Below, one piece after another: positions 11,472 through 23,120 of a stretch of 64,000 nucleotides of DNA. Source of the stretch: Ipomoea triloba (Eukaryota; Streptophyta; Magnoliopsida; Solanales; Convolvulaceae). Made by a program: the position numbers and the translations under genes. The notes under the pieces are model-generated. The model saw nothing but the letters and a program-made list of their open reading frames with translations, made no database searches and was not told the origin of the DNA. Numbering within the stretch: position 1 is the first letter of the stretch; the number at the start of each line of letters is the position of its first letter. Where the stretch lies: positions 19,193,908-19,257,907 of the forward strand of contig NC_044924.1 of the NCBI RefSeq assembly GCF_003576645.1, in the 5' to 3' direction.

Positions 11472-12704
11472 TGATAAGACTCCGATATACCCTTATTTCA
11501 GGCACATTTTAGGGTGTTTTATCGCGTCTATAGCGTCCTTACTTGGTAAATTTTGTTCGTAAATACTTGTAAATCACTAACTGATGCACAGAAGCTACTT
11601 TTAGCTTAAAAGAAGCGAAACAGGAGCCCCGGGAGCAAATAGGAGCAAAAGTTGAGCTTAAAGAGCGAACTAGGCTAGAACGGAGCCCCGGAGGACCAAG
11701 CTGGATGGTCACACGCGTGTAAGCGTGCGTGAAAACTTTCCAGTAGCCTCCCACGCACGCTCACACGCGTGTGGATGGCATGGAGACGGTGATGCGCGAA
11801 TTTCAACTAGGGTTGTCATTTCAGAGACTATTTAAACCACTTTGATGAATTTTCGGAGAGGTTCCCAGAAAAATTAGTTTCCTTTTCTTAGTTTTTCCTT
11901 TGGAGAACTTTCTCCATTTTCTTAGTTTTTTTAGATTAGATCAATCTCCATTGTAGCAAGAAAACAAGCTTGGATTGAAGACCTTCTTGTTTCTAGGTGA
12001 TTTGTATTTCATTTCTATAACTTTTGCTATCTTGTTCTTGGATTAAATTAGCTTTTGCTTGAATTTCATATTATGAGTAGCTAGTTTAGTCTAGGGATTT
12101 GGATTGTGTGATTGAATATTGCTAGTGTGATGATCTTATCTCTATATCTTGGATCTATGAGTTTGTGTTGATGGATTATCTATTCTTGTCTATTGATTGT
12201 TGTTTTGATGAGATCTTGTTTGGATTTGGCCAATCTAGATGAGAGATTGAGCTCTTGACTCTTTCATGTCTTTGATTAGAGTTAGGATTTGAAGTTTGAC
12301 ACAATCATAGTTCCTATGGACTTCTTAAGAATAGTAGGATAGTGTGTAGCTTAAGTGTTTGATAAAATTCCTCTTAGAACTTTGGATGCTTGAAGGCATT
12401 CCTAGGTCAAAAAAAGCCTTAGTACACAAAGGTGGAAAAGGACTAAGACAACACACTCTTGAATAGACAATATCCTAGCAATCCTAATCCATGACCTTAG
12501 ACACTCCACTATGCAATATCCATGAGCACTATCCAATCCCTACCCCTTTTACATATTCACAAAATCATTTTTACTTTACTCTACTCTCTTGCACTCAAAC
12601 CAACCAAATGAACTACTCTCACTCACAAATCCACCCTTCACCACACTCGAATCCTATGCATGATCCAATCAAGTAAACTCCCGAACGCTTGACACACCTC
12701 CACT
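11472..12704 (+). repeat. 5' LTR of the Athila-like element, 3'-truncated
   Basis: It aligns with the 3' LTR from TGATAAG to ACACCTCCAC near 12704, where the two diverge. The last ~88 bp of the LTR and any primer site are missing. It has one unit of the 42-bp repeat that is expanded in the 3' LTR. A TATA-like CTATTTAAACC lies near 11828, just after an inverted-repeat cassette (CACACGCGTGT) at 11700-11780. Confidence 0.75.
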
Positions 12705-13672
12705 ATCTATTTGAGTGGAGAGGACCCACCTATGCGCCTGTTACTTATGAATTCTTAGCGACCTTGGAAATTCGAAAGGAGGTTAACAATGCAAGAGAAT
12801 CCATTTCGTTCACTCTATTCGGCAACCACTATAGTATGTCTGTCAACACTTTGGGTGTTGCGCTCGGATTCCATGATGCCGTGAGTGTGTCCATGCCATA
12901 TTTTAGAGACTTTATGGAGGATTTTGATTCAGACACAGTTGCTACGCAATATTGGAGAAGCATCACCAACAATGCCCCATACAACTCTTCAAACTTAAAG
13001 GCAAACCTCATCACCCGCAATGCTCTAAAGGCTATAAGGTTAGCCTTTGCTATAAATCTCTCTGGCAGAACCACAAATCGCAACAAGGTATACAAGCAGG
13101 ATTTGTTTTACATGTGGTGCATGTAGAATGAGGTTGGCATCAACATGGGCGTTCAAGCTAGAAAGTGGCTCCAGACCCAGCAAAAGCCTAAAGTTCAGAC
13201 TGTGTTTATCGGTCGTTTCGTTACTAGACTGTGCTTCGGGTTGGGCCTATTGGACCGGTTGATGGGAGAAAGAGCTGAAGGTTGCACAATTCCTTTCTCC
13301 GTGGGTGAGTTCTTTACCGTAGAATTAAAGCTTGGAGGTGATGATGCACCTGATCTAGAGGCTTCTGATGATGATGATGATGAGGACGAGGAAGAGAATG
13401 AGGAGGAGGAGGATACACAGGAGCAAGGCCCTATTCCAATGGATTGGGACACGACGCAGAACTTTCATAGGCAGCTCCATGATGAACAGATGAACTACTG
13501 GCGTGAGCAACATACATGGCAAGAAGGCTACTTCACATCCATCTCCGCGAGACAAGATGTCCACACCGAAGACCTCAACCGCATGAGAAGGGCGGTGGAG
13601 GAAAATGATAAGAGAATTGCTACGCTCGAAGATAGATTCGATAGGCAATTCCAGCCCTTCGGTGATGACTGA
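12705..13672 (+). pseudogene. ATHILA ORF1-like protein, N-terminally truncated
   Basis: The open frame reads out of the truncated LTR without an ATG and shows the ATHILA ORF1 pattern: RGPTYAPVTYEFLATL, then FTLFGNHYSMSVNTLGVALGF, then ARKWLQTQ, followed by RFVTRLCFGLGLLDRL. An Asp/Glu tract (about 13365-13415) and a likely coiled coil (LNRMRRAVEENDKRIATLEDRFDRQF) form the C-terminus. An in-frame TAG at 13124-13126 splits it. Proteins of this family are found only in plant gypsy elements and their role is unclear. The missing N-terminus matches the internal deletion at the LTR junction. Confidence 0.65.
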
Positions 13673-15513
13673 TGCCTTCCTTCGTTTGTTCTCGATCCTG
13701 ACCTATTGACATTTGATACTGAGTTCCTTAACAGTTGTTACTATGGTTGATAGCCCCATCTGAACATTAGGATCCCTACGCGCGGGGTTCCGTTTTTTAT
13801 TTCCTTAATTTCTTTACTTTGCTTTACTTATCTTTATTGCGTTATGTTATTTACTTTGCAACTGCTTTACTTATCGCATTTCTATTCGAATAATTCTGCT
13901 TAATTACATGCGTTATTATCTATGTTTCTGTTTTTATATTTCTATCAGCTTATAATAATTGAATAGTACTCCGAAAACCCTTTTGTATGTTATGTCTCCA
14001 TTTCTTATAGAGCAATTTTAACGGGAGCAAGCCTATGCTGGAAGCTAAAGTGTGGAAAGAGGGATGCGTACTTGATTTATCCTCTTATCCCTTTTCTAAT
14101 TTTAAGCCCCGTTTTGATCTTTAAAGTGTGGAAATATTTCTTTATAGCTTTCTGTATGCGTATATTAGAGCTTACCATGATTAATAAGATCGTTTGATGC
14201 ATACCCTATATCCCAGAGCAATTTCCAAGGTATGGAAAGGGATTTTTATTTGTCTATCCTTAGTATCCCTATTTCGTTCCTTTACCCTGTACCATATGGA
14301 AACATAGAGGACGATGTTTGCTTTAAAGTGTGGAAAGGACGCACTTCGTGCTTTACATGCTTACATGCTTAGTATAAGAAGTTAGAAGCTCTTGGGAATG
14401 ATAAGCGGGTGCATTTGCAGTTTTGAAAAGAGAGTTATTATTTGTGTTATCTAGAGAGAATTTTGACTAGATGCCCAAAAATTTTTACTCTCGAAATATC
14501 TTTGAGGAAGGTACTTTTCGCACCCATGAGAGTGTTTAGAGCCAAATAAGTTTATATTCTTGCCTGCTTGCATGATGTTCACCTCTTATTTACGTGGGAC
14601 CTTAGTCAAGAATCTCTCGAAGTGGGAGTGTGCACTTTTTAATTTGAGAAAGATAAAACTAGCAAGGCCCGGAATTGAACTAACCTTGGTAGGGCATGGG
14701 GCAAAAGGTGAGCCTAATGGTAAGCTTAATGAGAAAACAAAACCCTTGATCGTAACTAGAAAAAGGCATGAGGGGTTGACATGAGGAGAAGTTGAAAAGG
14801 CAAAAGGCCAATCACCAATAGTTTAAAATTGAGGGAAGCCAATTCGTTGGGTTGTGTCCAAACCATAGTCTTCGGTAAGCAAAAAGCTTTATCTGGAGTC
14901 GGTTGTTCACATAAAAAGATCCCAAGAATTGAGAAAATAGAACTGAGGTGAGCCGCTTCGCTAGGATTCGAGTACCCATTGCACTGACCTTCGAAAAAGC
15001 ATGGAGCTCCATGTGAAGTCGGGTGGCTCGATGACGTTATCCTAGGAAGTGAGAAGAAAGAGGAACCGCGCTAAGCCAAAAGCGGTGAGTGGTCCATGCC
15101 CCTACCCTCATTTACATTTACGTTGGGCTTTGGCGTATAAGGATGGAAAGTTGATTAGCTAGTGCACATCGTTCCCACTAGTGGGATCGGCTAGAGGCCC
15201 TATTTAAATAGAAGGTGAACCAAAACTTCGGAAATGCATGCTTGTGTATGGTGCGAGGAGTGTGATCCCTTGTTTTACTTGTTTATCTACAAAAGGTTTT
15301 TATTTCCCGAAAATATTTCTTGAGTTGCTGACATCTGACCAAAATCCTTTGCAGATAACACAAATGATTTCCCCCGTTTCAACAGTCTTAGACACCCATT
15401 ATTTCGACTTGCCAAAAGCTTTGTGTTGCATGAGAAAGTATCTCGGAGACTTATCTGCTTAGAGAGTAAAATGTCTTGCTTGAGGACAAGCAAGAAACAA
15501 AATGTGGAAAATT
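13673..15513 (+). other. Internal non-coding region of the Athila-like element with repeated purine tracts
   Basis: No credible coding frame. The motif AAAGTGTGGAAA recurs near 14049, 14123 and 14325, with variants near 14230 and next to the 3' LTR (AAATGTGGAAAATT, 15500). The last copy is where the polypurine tract should be. Hairpin-prone GC patches lie around 14860-15070. Confidence 0.5.
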
Positions 15514-17054
15514 TGATAAGACTTCGAGATACCCTTATTTCAGGCACATTTTAGGGTGTTTTATCGCGTCTATAGCGTCCTTACTTGGTAAATTTTGTTC
15601 GTAAATACTTGTAAATCACTAACTGATGCACAGAAGCTACTTTTAGCTTAAAAGAAGCGAAACAGGAGCCCCGGGAGCAAATAGGAGCAAAAGTTGAGCT
15701 TAAAGAGCGAACCAGGCTAGAACGGAGCCCCGGAGGACCAAACTGGATGGTCACAAGCGTGTAAGCGTGCGTGAAAACTTTCCAGTAGCCTCCCACGCAC
15801 GCTCACACGCGTGTGGATGGCGTGGAGACGGTGATGCGCGAATTTCAGCTAGGTGTGGATGGCGTGGAGACGGTGATGCGCGAATTTCAGCTAGGGGTGG
15901 ATGGCGTGGAGACGGTGATGCGCGAATTTCAGCTAGGGTTGTCAGGCGTGGAGACGGTGATGCGCGAATTTCAGCTAGGGTTGTCATTTGTGGAGACGGT
16001 GATGCGCGAATTTCAGCTAGGGTTGTCATTTCTGGAGACGGTGATGCGCGAATTTCAGCTAGGGTTGTCATTTCAGAGACTATTTAAACCACTTTGATGA
16101 ATTTTCGGAGAGGTTCCCAGAAAAATTAGTTTCCTTTTCTTAGTTTTTCCTTTGGAGAACTTTCTCCATTTTCTTAGTTTTTTAGATTAGATCAATCTCC
16201 ATTGTAGCAAGACAACAAGCTTGGATTGAAGACCTTCTTGTTTCTAGGTGATTTGTATTTCATTTCTATAACTTTTGCTATCTTGTTCTTGGATTAAATT
16301 AGCTTTTGCTTGAATTTCATATTATGAGTAGCTAGTTTAGTCTAGGGATTTGGATTGTGTGATTGAATATTGCTAGTGTGATGATCTTATCTCTATATCT
16401 TGGATCTATGAGTTTGTGTTGATGGATTATCTATTCTTGTCTATTGATTGTTGTTTTGATGAGATCTTGTTTGGATTTGGCCAATCTAGATGAGAGATTG
16501 AGCTCTTGACTCTTTCATGTCTTTGATTAGAGTTAGGATTTGAAGTTTGACACAATCATAGTTCCTATGGACTTCTTAAGAATAGTAGGATAGTGTGTAG
16601 CTTAAGTGTTTGATAAAATTCCTCTTAGAACTTTGGATGCTTGAAGGCATTCCTAGGTCAAAAAAAGCCTTAGTACACAAAGGTGGAAAAGGACTAAGAC
16701 AACACACTCTTGAATAGACAATATCCTAGCAATCCTAATCCATGACCTTAGACACTCCACTATGCAATATCCATGAGCACTATCCAATCCCTACCCCCTT
16801 TACATATTCACAAAATCATTTTTACTTTACTCTACTCTCTTGCACTCAAACCAACCAAATGAACTACTCTCACTCACAAATCCACCCTTCACCACACTCG
16901 AATCCTATGCATGATCCAATCAAGTAAAATCCCGAACGCTGGACACACCTCCACGTCCCTCCTTCGAGACCGACACTCGGGGAGTCACAAACTTTCCGTT
17001 TTATCATACAAATATCTTTTGACACTTCACCTTACGCAGAACAAAGCGATGTCA
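15514..17054 (+). repeat. 3' LTR of the Athila-like element
   Basis: 1541 bp from TGATAAGACTTCG to GATGTCA. Apart from the 42-bp repeat expansion and the extra 3' end it is nearly identical to the 5' LTR, so the insertion is young. The TATA-like CTATTTAAACC lies near 16080. Confidence 0.8.
15815..16070 (+). repeat. 42-bp minisatellite, about six units, in the 3' LTR
   Basis: Units contain GGAGACGGTGATGCGCGAA followed by TTTCAGCTAGG. Because 42 is divisible by three, several frames stay open and give false 14-residue repeat proteins. The 5' LTR has one unit. The array is also where the assembly breaks. Confidence 0.85.
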
Positions 17055-17645
17055 CATCTACTACCACAAGAGTGTACTTTCTTCCACTTAGACTAACTGG
17101 ATCAACAGGTCCAAATAAGTCCATATGGAGTAGACTTAACGGCCTTGCGTTGGTGTTAAGGGATTTCGTCTTAAACGAAGACTTGATCTGTTTTCCCTTT
17201 TGACAGGCTTCACATACTTTATCCTTGTCATAGATTACATTCGGTAATCCTTCAACCAAATCCTTTCTCGCAAGCTTGTTGATGGCCTTGAAGTTAAGAT
17301 GATTGAGTTTATGATGCCATTCCCAACTTAGATCTTTCTTGCTTTTTGCGATCAGGCAAGTGTTCGACTTCACTGTTTCCCATGTGACAACATACATATT
17401 CTTTCTCCTTTTTGCCGTTAGTACAACTTCATGATTTGTTTCTGAGATAACTTGGCACTTGTCCTTTGAGAATACTACTTTGTATCCTTTGTCACAAAAC
17501 TGACTCATGCTTAGAAGGTTGAACTTTAATCCTTCGACATAAGAAACTTCTTGAATGATTAAGCCATTTTTCATAACATCTCCGGTGCCCAGAGTTTGTC
17601 CACTTGAGTTCCCACCGAAAACTACTTTAGGACCATTCTTCGTTT
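17055..17645 (-). other. SIRE A pol fragment, first assembled copy
   Basis: Identical to 18679-19269 and ends at the single N at 17646. It is best read as the overlapping end of one contig and not as a second genomic copy. Coding content is described under 18679-19354. Confidence 0.8.
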
Positions 17646-17646
17646 N
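17646..17646. other. Single-N contig join
   Basis: One N separates two stretches that share about 1.6 kb at a constant offset of 1624 bases. Confidence 0.9.
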
Positions 17647-19269
17647 GTGGATGGCGTGGAGACGGTGATGCGCGAATTTCAGCTAGGGTTGTCATTTCAG
17701 AGACTATTTAAACCACTTTGATGAATTTTCGGAGAGGTTCCCAGAAAAATTAGTTTCCTTTTCTTAGTTTTTCCTTTGGAGAACTTTCTCCATTTTCTTA
17801 GTTTTTTAGATTAGATCAATCTCCATTGTAGCAAGACAACAAGCTTGGATTGAAGACCTTCTTGTTTCTAGGTGATTTGTATTTCATTTCTATAACTTTT
17901 GCTATCTTGTTCTTGGATTAAATTAGCTTTTGCTTGAATTTCATATTATGAGTAGCTAGTTTAGTCTAGGGATTTGGATTGTGTGATTGAATATTGCTAG
18001 TGTGATGATCTTATCTCTATATCTTGGATCTATGAGTTTGTGTTGATGGATTATCTATTCTTGTCTATTGATTGTTGTTTTGATGAGATCTTGTTTGGAT
18101 TTGGCCAATCTAGATGAGAGATTGAGCTCTTGACTCTTTCATGTCTTTGATTAGAGTTAGGATTTGAAGTTTGACACAATCATAGTTCCTATGGACTTCT
18201 TAAGAATAGTAGGATAGTGTGTAGCTTAAGTGTTTGATAAAATTCCTCTTAGAACTTTGGATGCTTGAAGGCATTCCTAGGTCAAAAAAAGCCTTAGTAC
18301 ACAAAGGTGGAAAAGGACTAAGACAACACACTCTTGAATAGACAATATCCTAGCAATCCTAATCCATGACCTTAGACACTCCACTATGCAATATCCATGA
18401 GCACTATCCAATCCCTACCCCCTTTACATATTCACAAAATCATTTTTACTTTACTCTACTCTCTTGCACTCAAACCAACCAAATGAACTACTCTCACTCA
18501 CAAATCCACCCTTCACCACACTCGAATCCTATGCATGATCCAATCAAGTAAAATCCCGAACGCTGGACACACCTCCACGTCCCTCCTTCGAGACCGACAC
18601 TCGGGGAGTCACAAACTTTCCGTTTTATCATACAAATATCTTTTGACACTTCACCTTACGCAGAACAAAGCGATGTCACATCTACTACCACAAGAGTGTA
18701 CTTTCTTCCACTTAGACTAACTGGATCAACAGGTCCAAATAAGTCCATATGGAGTAGACTTAACGGCCTTGCGTTGGTGTTAAGGGATTTCGTCTTAAAC
18801 GAAGACTTGATCTGTTTTCCCTTTTGACAGGCTTCACATACTTTATCCTTGTCATAGATTACATTCGGTAATCCTTCAACCAAATCCTTTCTCGCAAGCT
18901 TGTTGATGGCCTTGAAGTTAAGATGATTGAGTTTATGATGCCATTCCCAACTTAGATCTTTCTTGCTTTTTGCGATCAGGCAAGTGTTCGACTTCACTGT
19001 TTCCCATGTGACAACATACATATTCTTTCTCCTTTTTGCCGTTAGTACAACTTCATGATTTGTTTCTGAGATAACTTGGCACTTGTCCTTTGAGAATACT
19101 ACTTTGTATCCTTTGTCACAAAACTGACTCATGCTTAGAAGGTTGAACTTTAATCCTTCGACATAAGAAACTTCTTGAATGATTAAGCCATTTTTCATAA
19201 CATCTCCGGTGCCCAGAGTTTGTCCACTTGAGTTCCCACCGAAAACTACTTTAGGACCATTCTTCGTTT
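17647..19269. repeat. Assembly duplication of about 1.6 kb
   Basis: 17657-19269 repeats 16033-17645, including the LTR end, the CATCT target site and SIRE pol. The second copy begins inside the minisatellite and has no left partner for a new insertion. An unmerged contig overlap explains this better than a biological duplication. Confidence 0.85.
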
Positions 19270-19354
19270 TGAAGTTGCTCAATTCTGGTTTGTCTCCTAT
19301 CATATGTCTTGAGCATCCACTATCTACATACCAGATAGTCATGTTTCCCTGCAT
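18679..19354 (-). pseudogene. Pol of SIRE A, proximal part: protease end and GAG-pre-integrase
   Basis: The frame opens MQGNMTIWYVDSGCSRHM, containing the aspartic protease triad DSG, and continues through the GAG-pre-integrase/HHCC zinc region (WEWHHKLNHLNF, then CEACQKGKQ) to the start of the integrase core (HMDLFGPV, YTLVVVD). Relative to gag it lies in another frame, with a TAA at 19362-19364 just before it. Whether that is a natural gag-pol frame change or an indel cannot be told from one copy. It is cut at VVD by the Athila-like element, and the rest of pol is at 8960-11471. Confidence 0.85.
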
Positions 19355-19361
19355 TCAAAGA

Positions 19362-21788
19362 TTAGGTATTTTTAGGTACCCATATCTTCTTGGGTCCTTG
19401 ACGGTTAGCTGTGAGCTTGGGCGTCCATGCATACCTAGAACTTGTAAGGTTCATCCTCGGTCCACGATACCCATTAAACACGCGATAATCATAAGGGATA
19501 GCATAGTAGGCTTGAGGTGACTTCGGTGAATAAACCTTTTGAAGAGGAGGCGTTTGTTTATTCGAGTTTATCCTAGTGTATGAGGTCTGCTTATGTCTAT
19601 GATGGAGCAGAAATTTTGCTCTTGTCATTGGTTCGTAATCCATGAACCAGTCCTCATCACTGGGATATAGTCTACCATCTCCGCTATTATGCATGCTAGG
19701 AAACTTTTTGAAATTCTTGACACTATTTTGGTAAGAGCTTGGTCTTCCCTGAGGTCTACCTTTGCGTTGCCTCTGTGAATAGTATTGCCTCTTATTGCAT
19801 TGAAATTTTCCTTTAGATTGGTTACTCCCAAGTGGTTGACCATTTGCGACAGAACCATGATGGTTAGGTAAGCGTGGTCTATACCGAGGGGTCCGATGAC
19901 TTCTCGGGTTACCGTTTTGGGAATTTCCTCTCGTAGGTTCCACAGTACGTGTTTCAGTCGGATCATTAGATCGACTCGTTGATTGTGGTTCTGTTCCATT
20001 TAAGGCATTAATCACTGGCTCAAGATTTTCGGTTTGTCCTTGGACAAAGACAGAACTTAAACCTCCACTAGTAGAAGGGTCAGTTGGTCGTGTTAGAAGA
20101 ACATGTTGATAAGAGCTAGAGTTATAACCAAGTCCGGTTCTACTCGCTGATGGTCTTTGATCATCTACCATTCGATCCATTAATCTGGATGAATTTGTAA
20201 ATGTCGCAAGTACCGCACGCAAGTTTTGCTCTCTATCATCCTTTGCTTTACACTCTTCCTTAAGAAGATGAACTTGCTTCTCACACTAGCTTATAGATTC
20301 AAGCATCTCAGCATTTTTGGACTTTAAGTCCTCGAGATCTTGTCTTTCTGCCAATAGCTGAGCATTCTCTTCTTTAAGCTTGAAGTGTGAATCCTCAATA
20401 TCATCAAAACTCTTCATCATTCTTTCGAATGCTTCCCTAGGGTTTTCATGATATGTGGATTCGGAACTATAATTAGATGAGTGGTTTTGTGAAGTTACCT
20501 CTTCTTCTTCTGCCATAAGGCACAACTCTTCATCTGAGTCCTCTTGACTGAAGAGACACAGTAGTCCCTTCTCATCCTCCGAACTGTCACTCTCTAAGCT
20601 GGAGCTAGACGTGCATGACTCGTCGTTCTTATCTCCTAACTTTTCTTCTACAGCTAGAGCCTTCCTTCGCCTATCATTCTTCTGATTCTTGTTTGGCTCC
20701 TCGTCAGCATCATTTGGTGCATTCTTCGGGTTATGATAATTTCCCGAATTCTTTCTGTAGTTGTGCTCGTCTTGATGCTTCTTGACTATAGGATATGGAC
20801 ATTCTGCCTTAAAGTGTCTAGGTTTTCGGCAGTTGTAGCATAGCATTTGAGTTTCATCTTTCTCTTGTGTTCTGGATCCGCTTGTTTTATCACTACTTCG
20901 GTACTTCGCTCTTCTTGCCTTGTCCGAGTTGTCATAGGATTGATTCTTTCGCATGAACCTTTTGAACTTTCTCATGAACCTTTTGAACTTTCTCATAAAC
21001 AAAGCAAACTGATCGTCAGTGAATAAATCAGGCGAGGAATTAGTATTCGACCTTGGTGTTGATGATGAAGGTTGATGATTTGCGATTAAGGCTATATTCC
21101 TTGTCTCGGGTTCTTCATCATTTAGTGTTTCCTTCTCAAACTCGTAGGCTTTCAGATCACTGAAGATCTGAGTAGTGCTCGTTGTTTTGAGATCTCTGTG
21201 ATCGCGCATGGCTACTACTTTCATCTCCCAACTTTTGGGTAGTCCTCGGAGAATCTTCAAGTTTATCTCCTTTTGTGATAGCTTTTTCTCATCAAGATCG
21301 TTGATCTCCATCAGTAACTTTATGAACCGAGCTTCCATGTCAGTTTTGGACTCCTTTGGATTGAGTTTGAAATCTTCAAACTTCTTCATGGCAATTGTTA
21401 ACTTGTTCTCATTCTCTTGTTCCTCTGCATCACCTATGAGCATAAGTACATCCCAGATGTCTTTAGCATTCTTGCACTTTCTTACTCTAGGAAACAATGA
21501 TTCGTCCAGAGCCTTGTAGAGTATATCCTTGGCTATGTTGTCGAGATTTACTCGGGTTCTCTCTTCGGTGGTCAACAAGGATTTCTCCTTAGGGATCATC
21601 TCTGGTGATGTTGGGTCAGTAGGAATACGATTGGGGTTCACTTGTAATATTTGGATGGGTCCATCAGTGATCACGTCCCACATCTCATCATGCATGGCAG
21701 ACAAGTGAGCATGCATACGAACTTTCCAGTCATCAAATTTATCCAATTTAAACATGAGAAAATGCCTATGATGTTCCATTTTAGACAT
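19362..21788 (-). pseudogene. Gag of SIRE A
   Basis: Candidate ATGs are at 21788 and 21779; the second matches the gag start of element C (both run into FDDWK.RM.AHLSA). A retrotransposon gag domain is followed by a CCHC zinc knuckle (CYNCRKPRHFKAEC, about 20800-20840), an acidic Ser-rich stretch and a coiled coil. The residues FKRFMRKFKRFMRK show a short internal duplication. A TAG at 20286-20288 splits an otherwise continuous frame. The C-terminal part is basic, rich in Ser, Arg and Pro, and ends before the protease. The intact protein would form the particle and bind RNA. Confidence 0.85.
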
Positions 21789-21874
21789 AGTGCAAAGTAC
21801 AAAAATATTTTGATGATTTTTCAAAGAGGATCACCAGGCAGTATACACAAAGTGTTCATCGTTCATGGTAACGT

Positions 21875-21886
21875 GCTCTGATACCA
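21875..21886 (-). other. Primer-binding site of SIRE A
   Basis: On the minus strand TGGTATCAGAGC lies two bases inside the 5' LTR. This is the usual copia site complementary to initiator-Met tRNA. Confidence 0.9.
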
Positions 21887-21888
21887 CT

Positions 21889-23120
21889 TGTTGGTCCCGG
21901 TGGTAACGATGTGAGTCTAGAAGGGGGGGTTGAATAGACTCACAAGAGGTTTTTGAAAACTTTTCTTTTAAAGATTTATAACGCAGCGGAAAGATTATAT
22001 CAAATTTTAGCTTCACTTTGCACTTAGGATTTTCTTGTAAAAGATATTACGTTTTAGTGGGATATGCAATGCAATATGTAAAATAAATAAGAGAGAGAGA
22101 GAGAGATTTTTATAGTGGTAAGCCTACTCCACTCTTCTTCACAACTCGTGAAGGTTTGCACTATATTCCCCGTAATAGTACAAACTCCGTTACAACAAGC
22201 TCCTTTGATCACTTAGCCCGGCAGCCTTGTTGTTGTAGGTTTTTCAACTTCTTCCAAGTTTACTCCGCCTCTTTCTACTTCACTTGTAGATATGGTTGAA
22301 AGGTTGTGATGATTCTCCAACTTGAAATCCTTGTGATTAGTTTCCTTGATGATCTCCTTAATCACAAAAGAATTTCTAATGAAATCTGAATATCACTTGT
22401 AAGCTTATGAATATCACACTGATAGTTTTTCACTTGCTAGACAATATTTCGCGTTTTTCAACCTTGTCAAAGTGAGATGGGACAAGGATATTTATAGGTG
22501 AAATTTCAGATCCGTTGGAGGGAAAATGAAATTCAAAACCTATTATCCAGTGTGTAATATCCAATGGGTAGTGTTTTCATCTTTTTCAGAATGTCAGTAC
22601 CTTCTAGCCGTTTGTCCACTTTTGTGCAAGGACAATTTGTCTTTTGTCCCTCAAAAAGGTGACAATCATTAAATGCTACTTGGGATCGTTGCATAGGACC
22701 CAAATTGACATTCAGTTATACCCATTCTCAAGGTAGTAGATAAAACAACTTATCAGAGAATGTCTTTGCCTTGGTTGTGCGAGAGAATGATTGACCTTAT
22801 CATTTCTCTTAATCGCCTTGAGACAATCATACTTTGATTTCTCAGTCATAAAAGCTTGACCCTTCCATGTTTCGGCCTGTGATCCTAGTCTTCGGTTCTT
22901 CAAGTCTTCATCACTTCAGATCTTCAACTCTTCGGTTGGAGTCTTCAAGACTTCGGTGTTTATAACTTGAATCCATATCAAGGATAATCCGTTACTAAGG
23001 ATTCAGTTATTCTGTAAAACTAAGATACAAAGCAGAAACCTATTCCAAAGACAAAACAAAAGTTAGGGGTCTCCTCGGATAGTTGGTATCATCAAAATCA
23101 ACAGCTCGGGGTTCCTAACA
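21889..23120 (-). repeat. 5' LTR of SIRE A
   Basis: 1232 bp. On the minus strand it starts TGTTAGGAACCCCGAG and ends GGGACCAACA, with primer site next to it. A GA tract (near 22092) precedes a block shared with the other SIRE-type LTRs here (minus strand, pairing with GATTTTTATAGTGG on the plus). The TTCGG word is clustered at 22870-22965, upstream of the TATA box. Confidence 0.88.
22486..22499 (-). promoter_or_regulatory. TATA box in SIRE A LTR
   Basis: Minus strand CCTATAAATATCC about 630 bp from the LTR start; assigned by sequence only. Confidence 0.55.

Larger units (their letters stand above)
11472..17054 (+). mobile_element. Non-autonomous Athila-like gypsy element
   Basis: The element runs from TGATAAG (11472) to GTCA (17054) with a perfect target duplication CATCT (11467-11471 and 17055-17059) inside the integrase frame of SIRE A. 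It has a truncated 5' LTR, an internal frame related to ATHILA ORF1, a long non-coding internal region and a complete 3' LTR preceded by the phrase GAGGACAAGCAAG, which is usual before the polypurine tract of Tat/Athila elements. It carries no protease, RT or integrase and no visible primer site, so it depended on relatives for movement or was damaged afterwards. Confidence 0.8.
1..23120 (-). mobile_element. SIRE/Maximus-type copia retrotransposon A (3' end outside window)
   Basis: Read from high to low coordinates the order is 5' LTR, Met-tRNA-type primer site, gag with a zinc knuckle, protease, GAG-pre-integrase, integrase, RT, RNase H, a small extra reading frame and a large extra reading frame that leaves the window. 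This order and the extra 3' frames are typical of the SIRE/Maximus lineage. A CACTA element (618-6658) and an Athila-like element (11472-17054) are inserted in it, and an assembly duplication (17647-19269) lengthens it artificially. Frameshifts and in-frame TAG codons show it is dead. It sits in the gag of SIRE-type element C. The flank next to the LTR, TCGTG at 23121-23125, should be repeated at the unseen 3' end. Confidence 0.85.

Noticed and set aside
15813..16070. CRISPR-like array of regular repeats
   Set aside because: Direct tandem repeat without unique spacers, in an LTR of a plant genome.
15751..16097. Repeat proteins of 14-residue units on both strands
   Set aside because: Produced by the 42-bp minisatellite, whose length is a multiple of three; present in three frames at once.
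16033..19269. Two independent Athila-like insertions into the same SIRE site
   Set aside because: Exact 1.6 kb identity, same target site and an N between them point to an assembly overlap.
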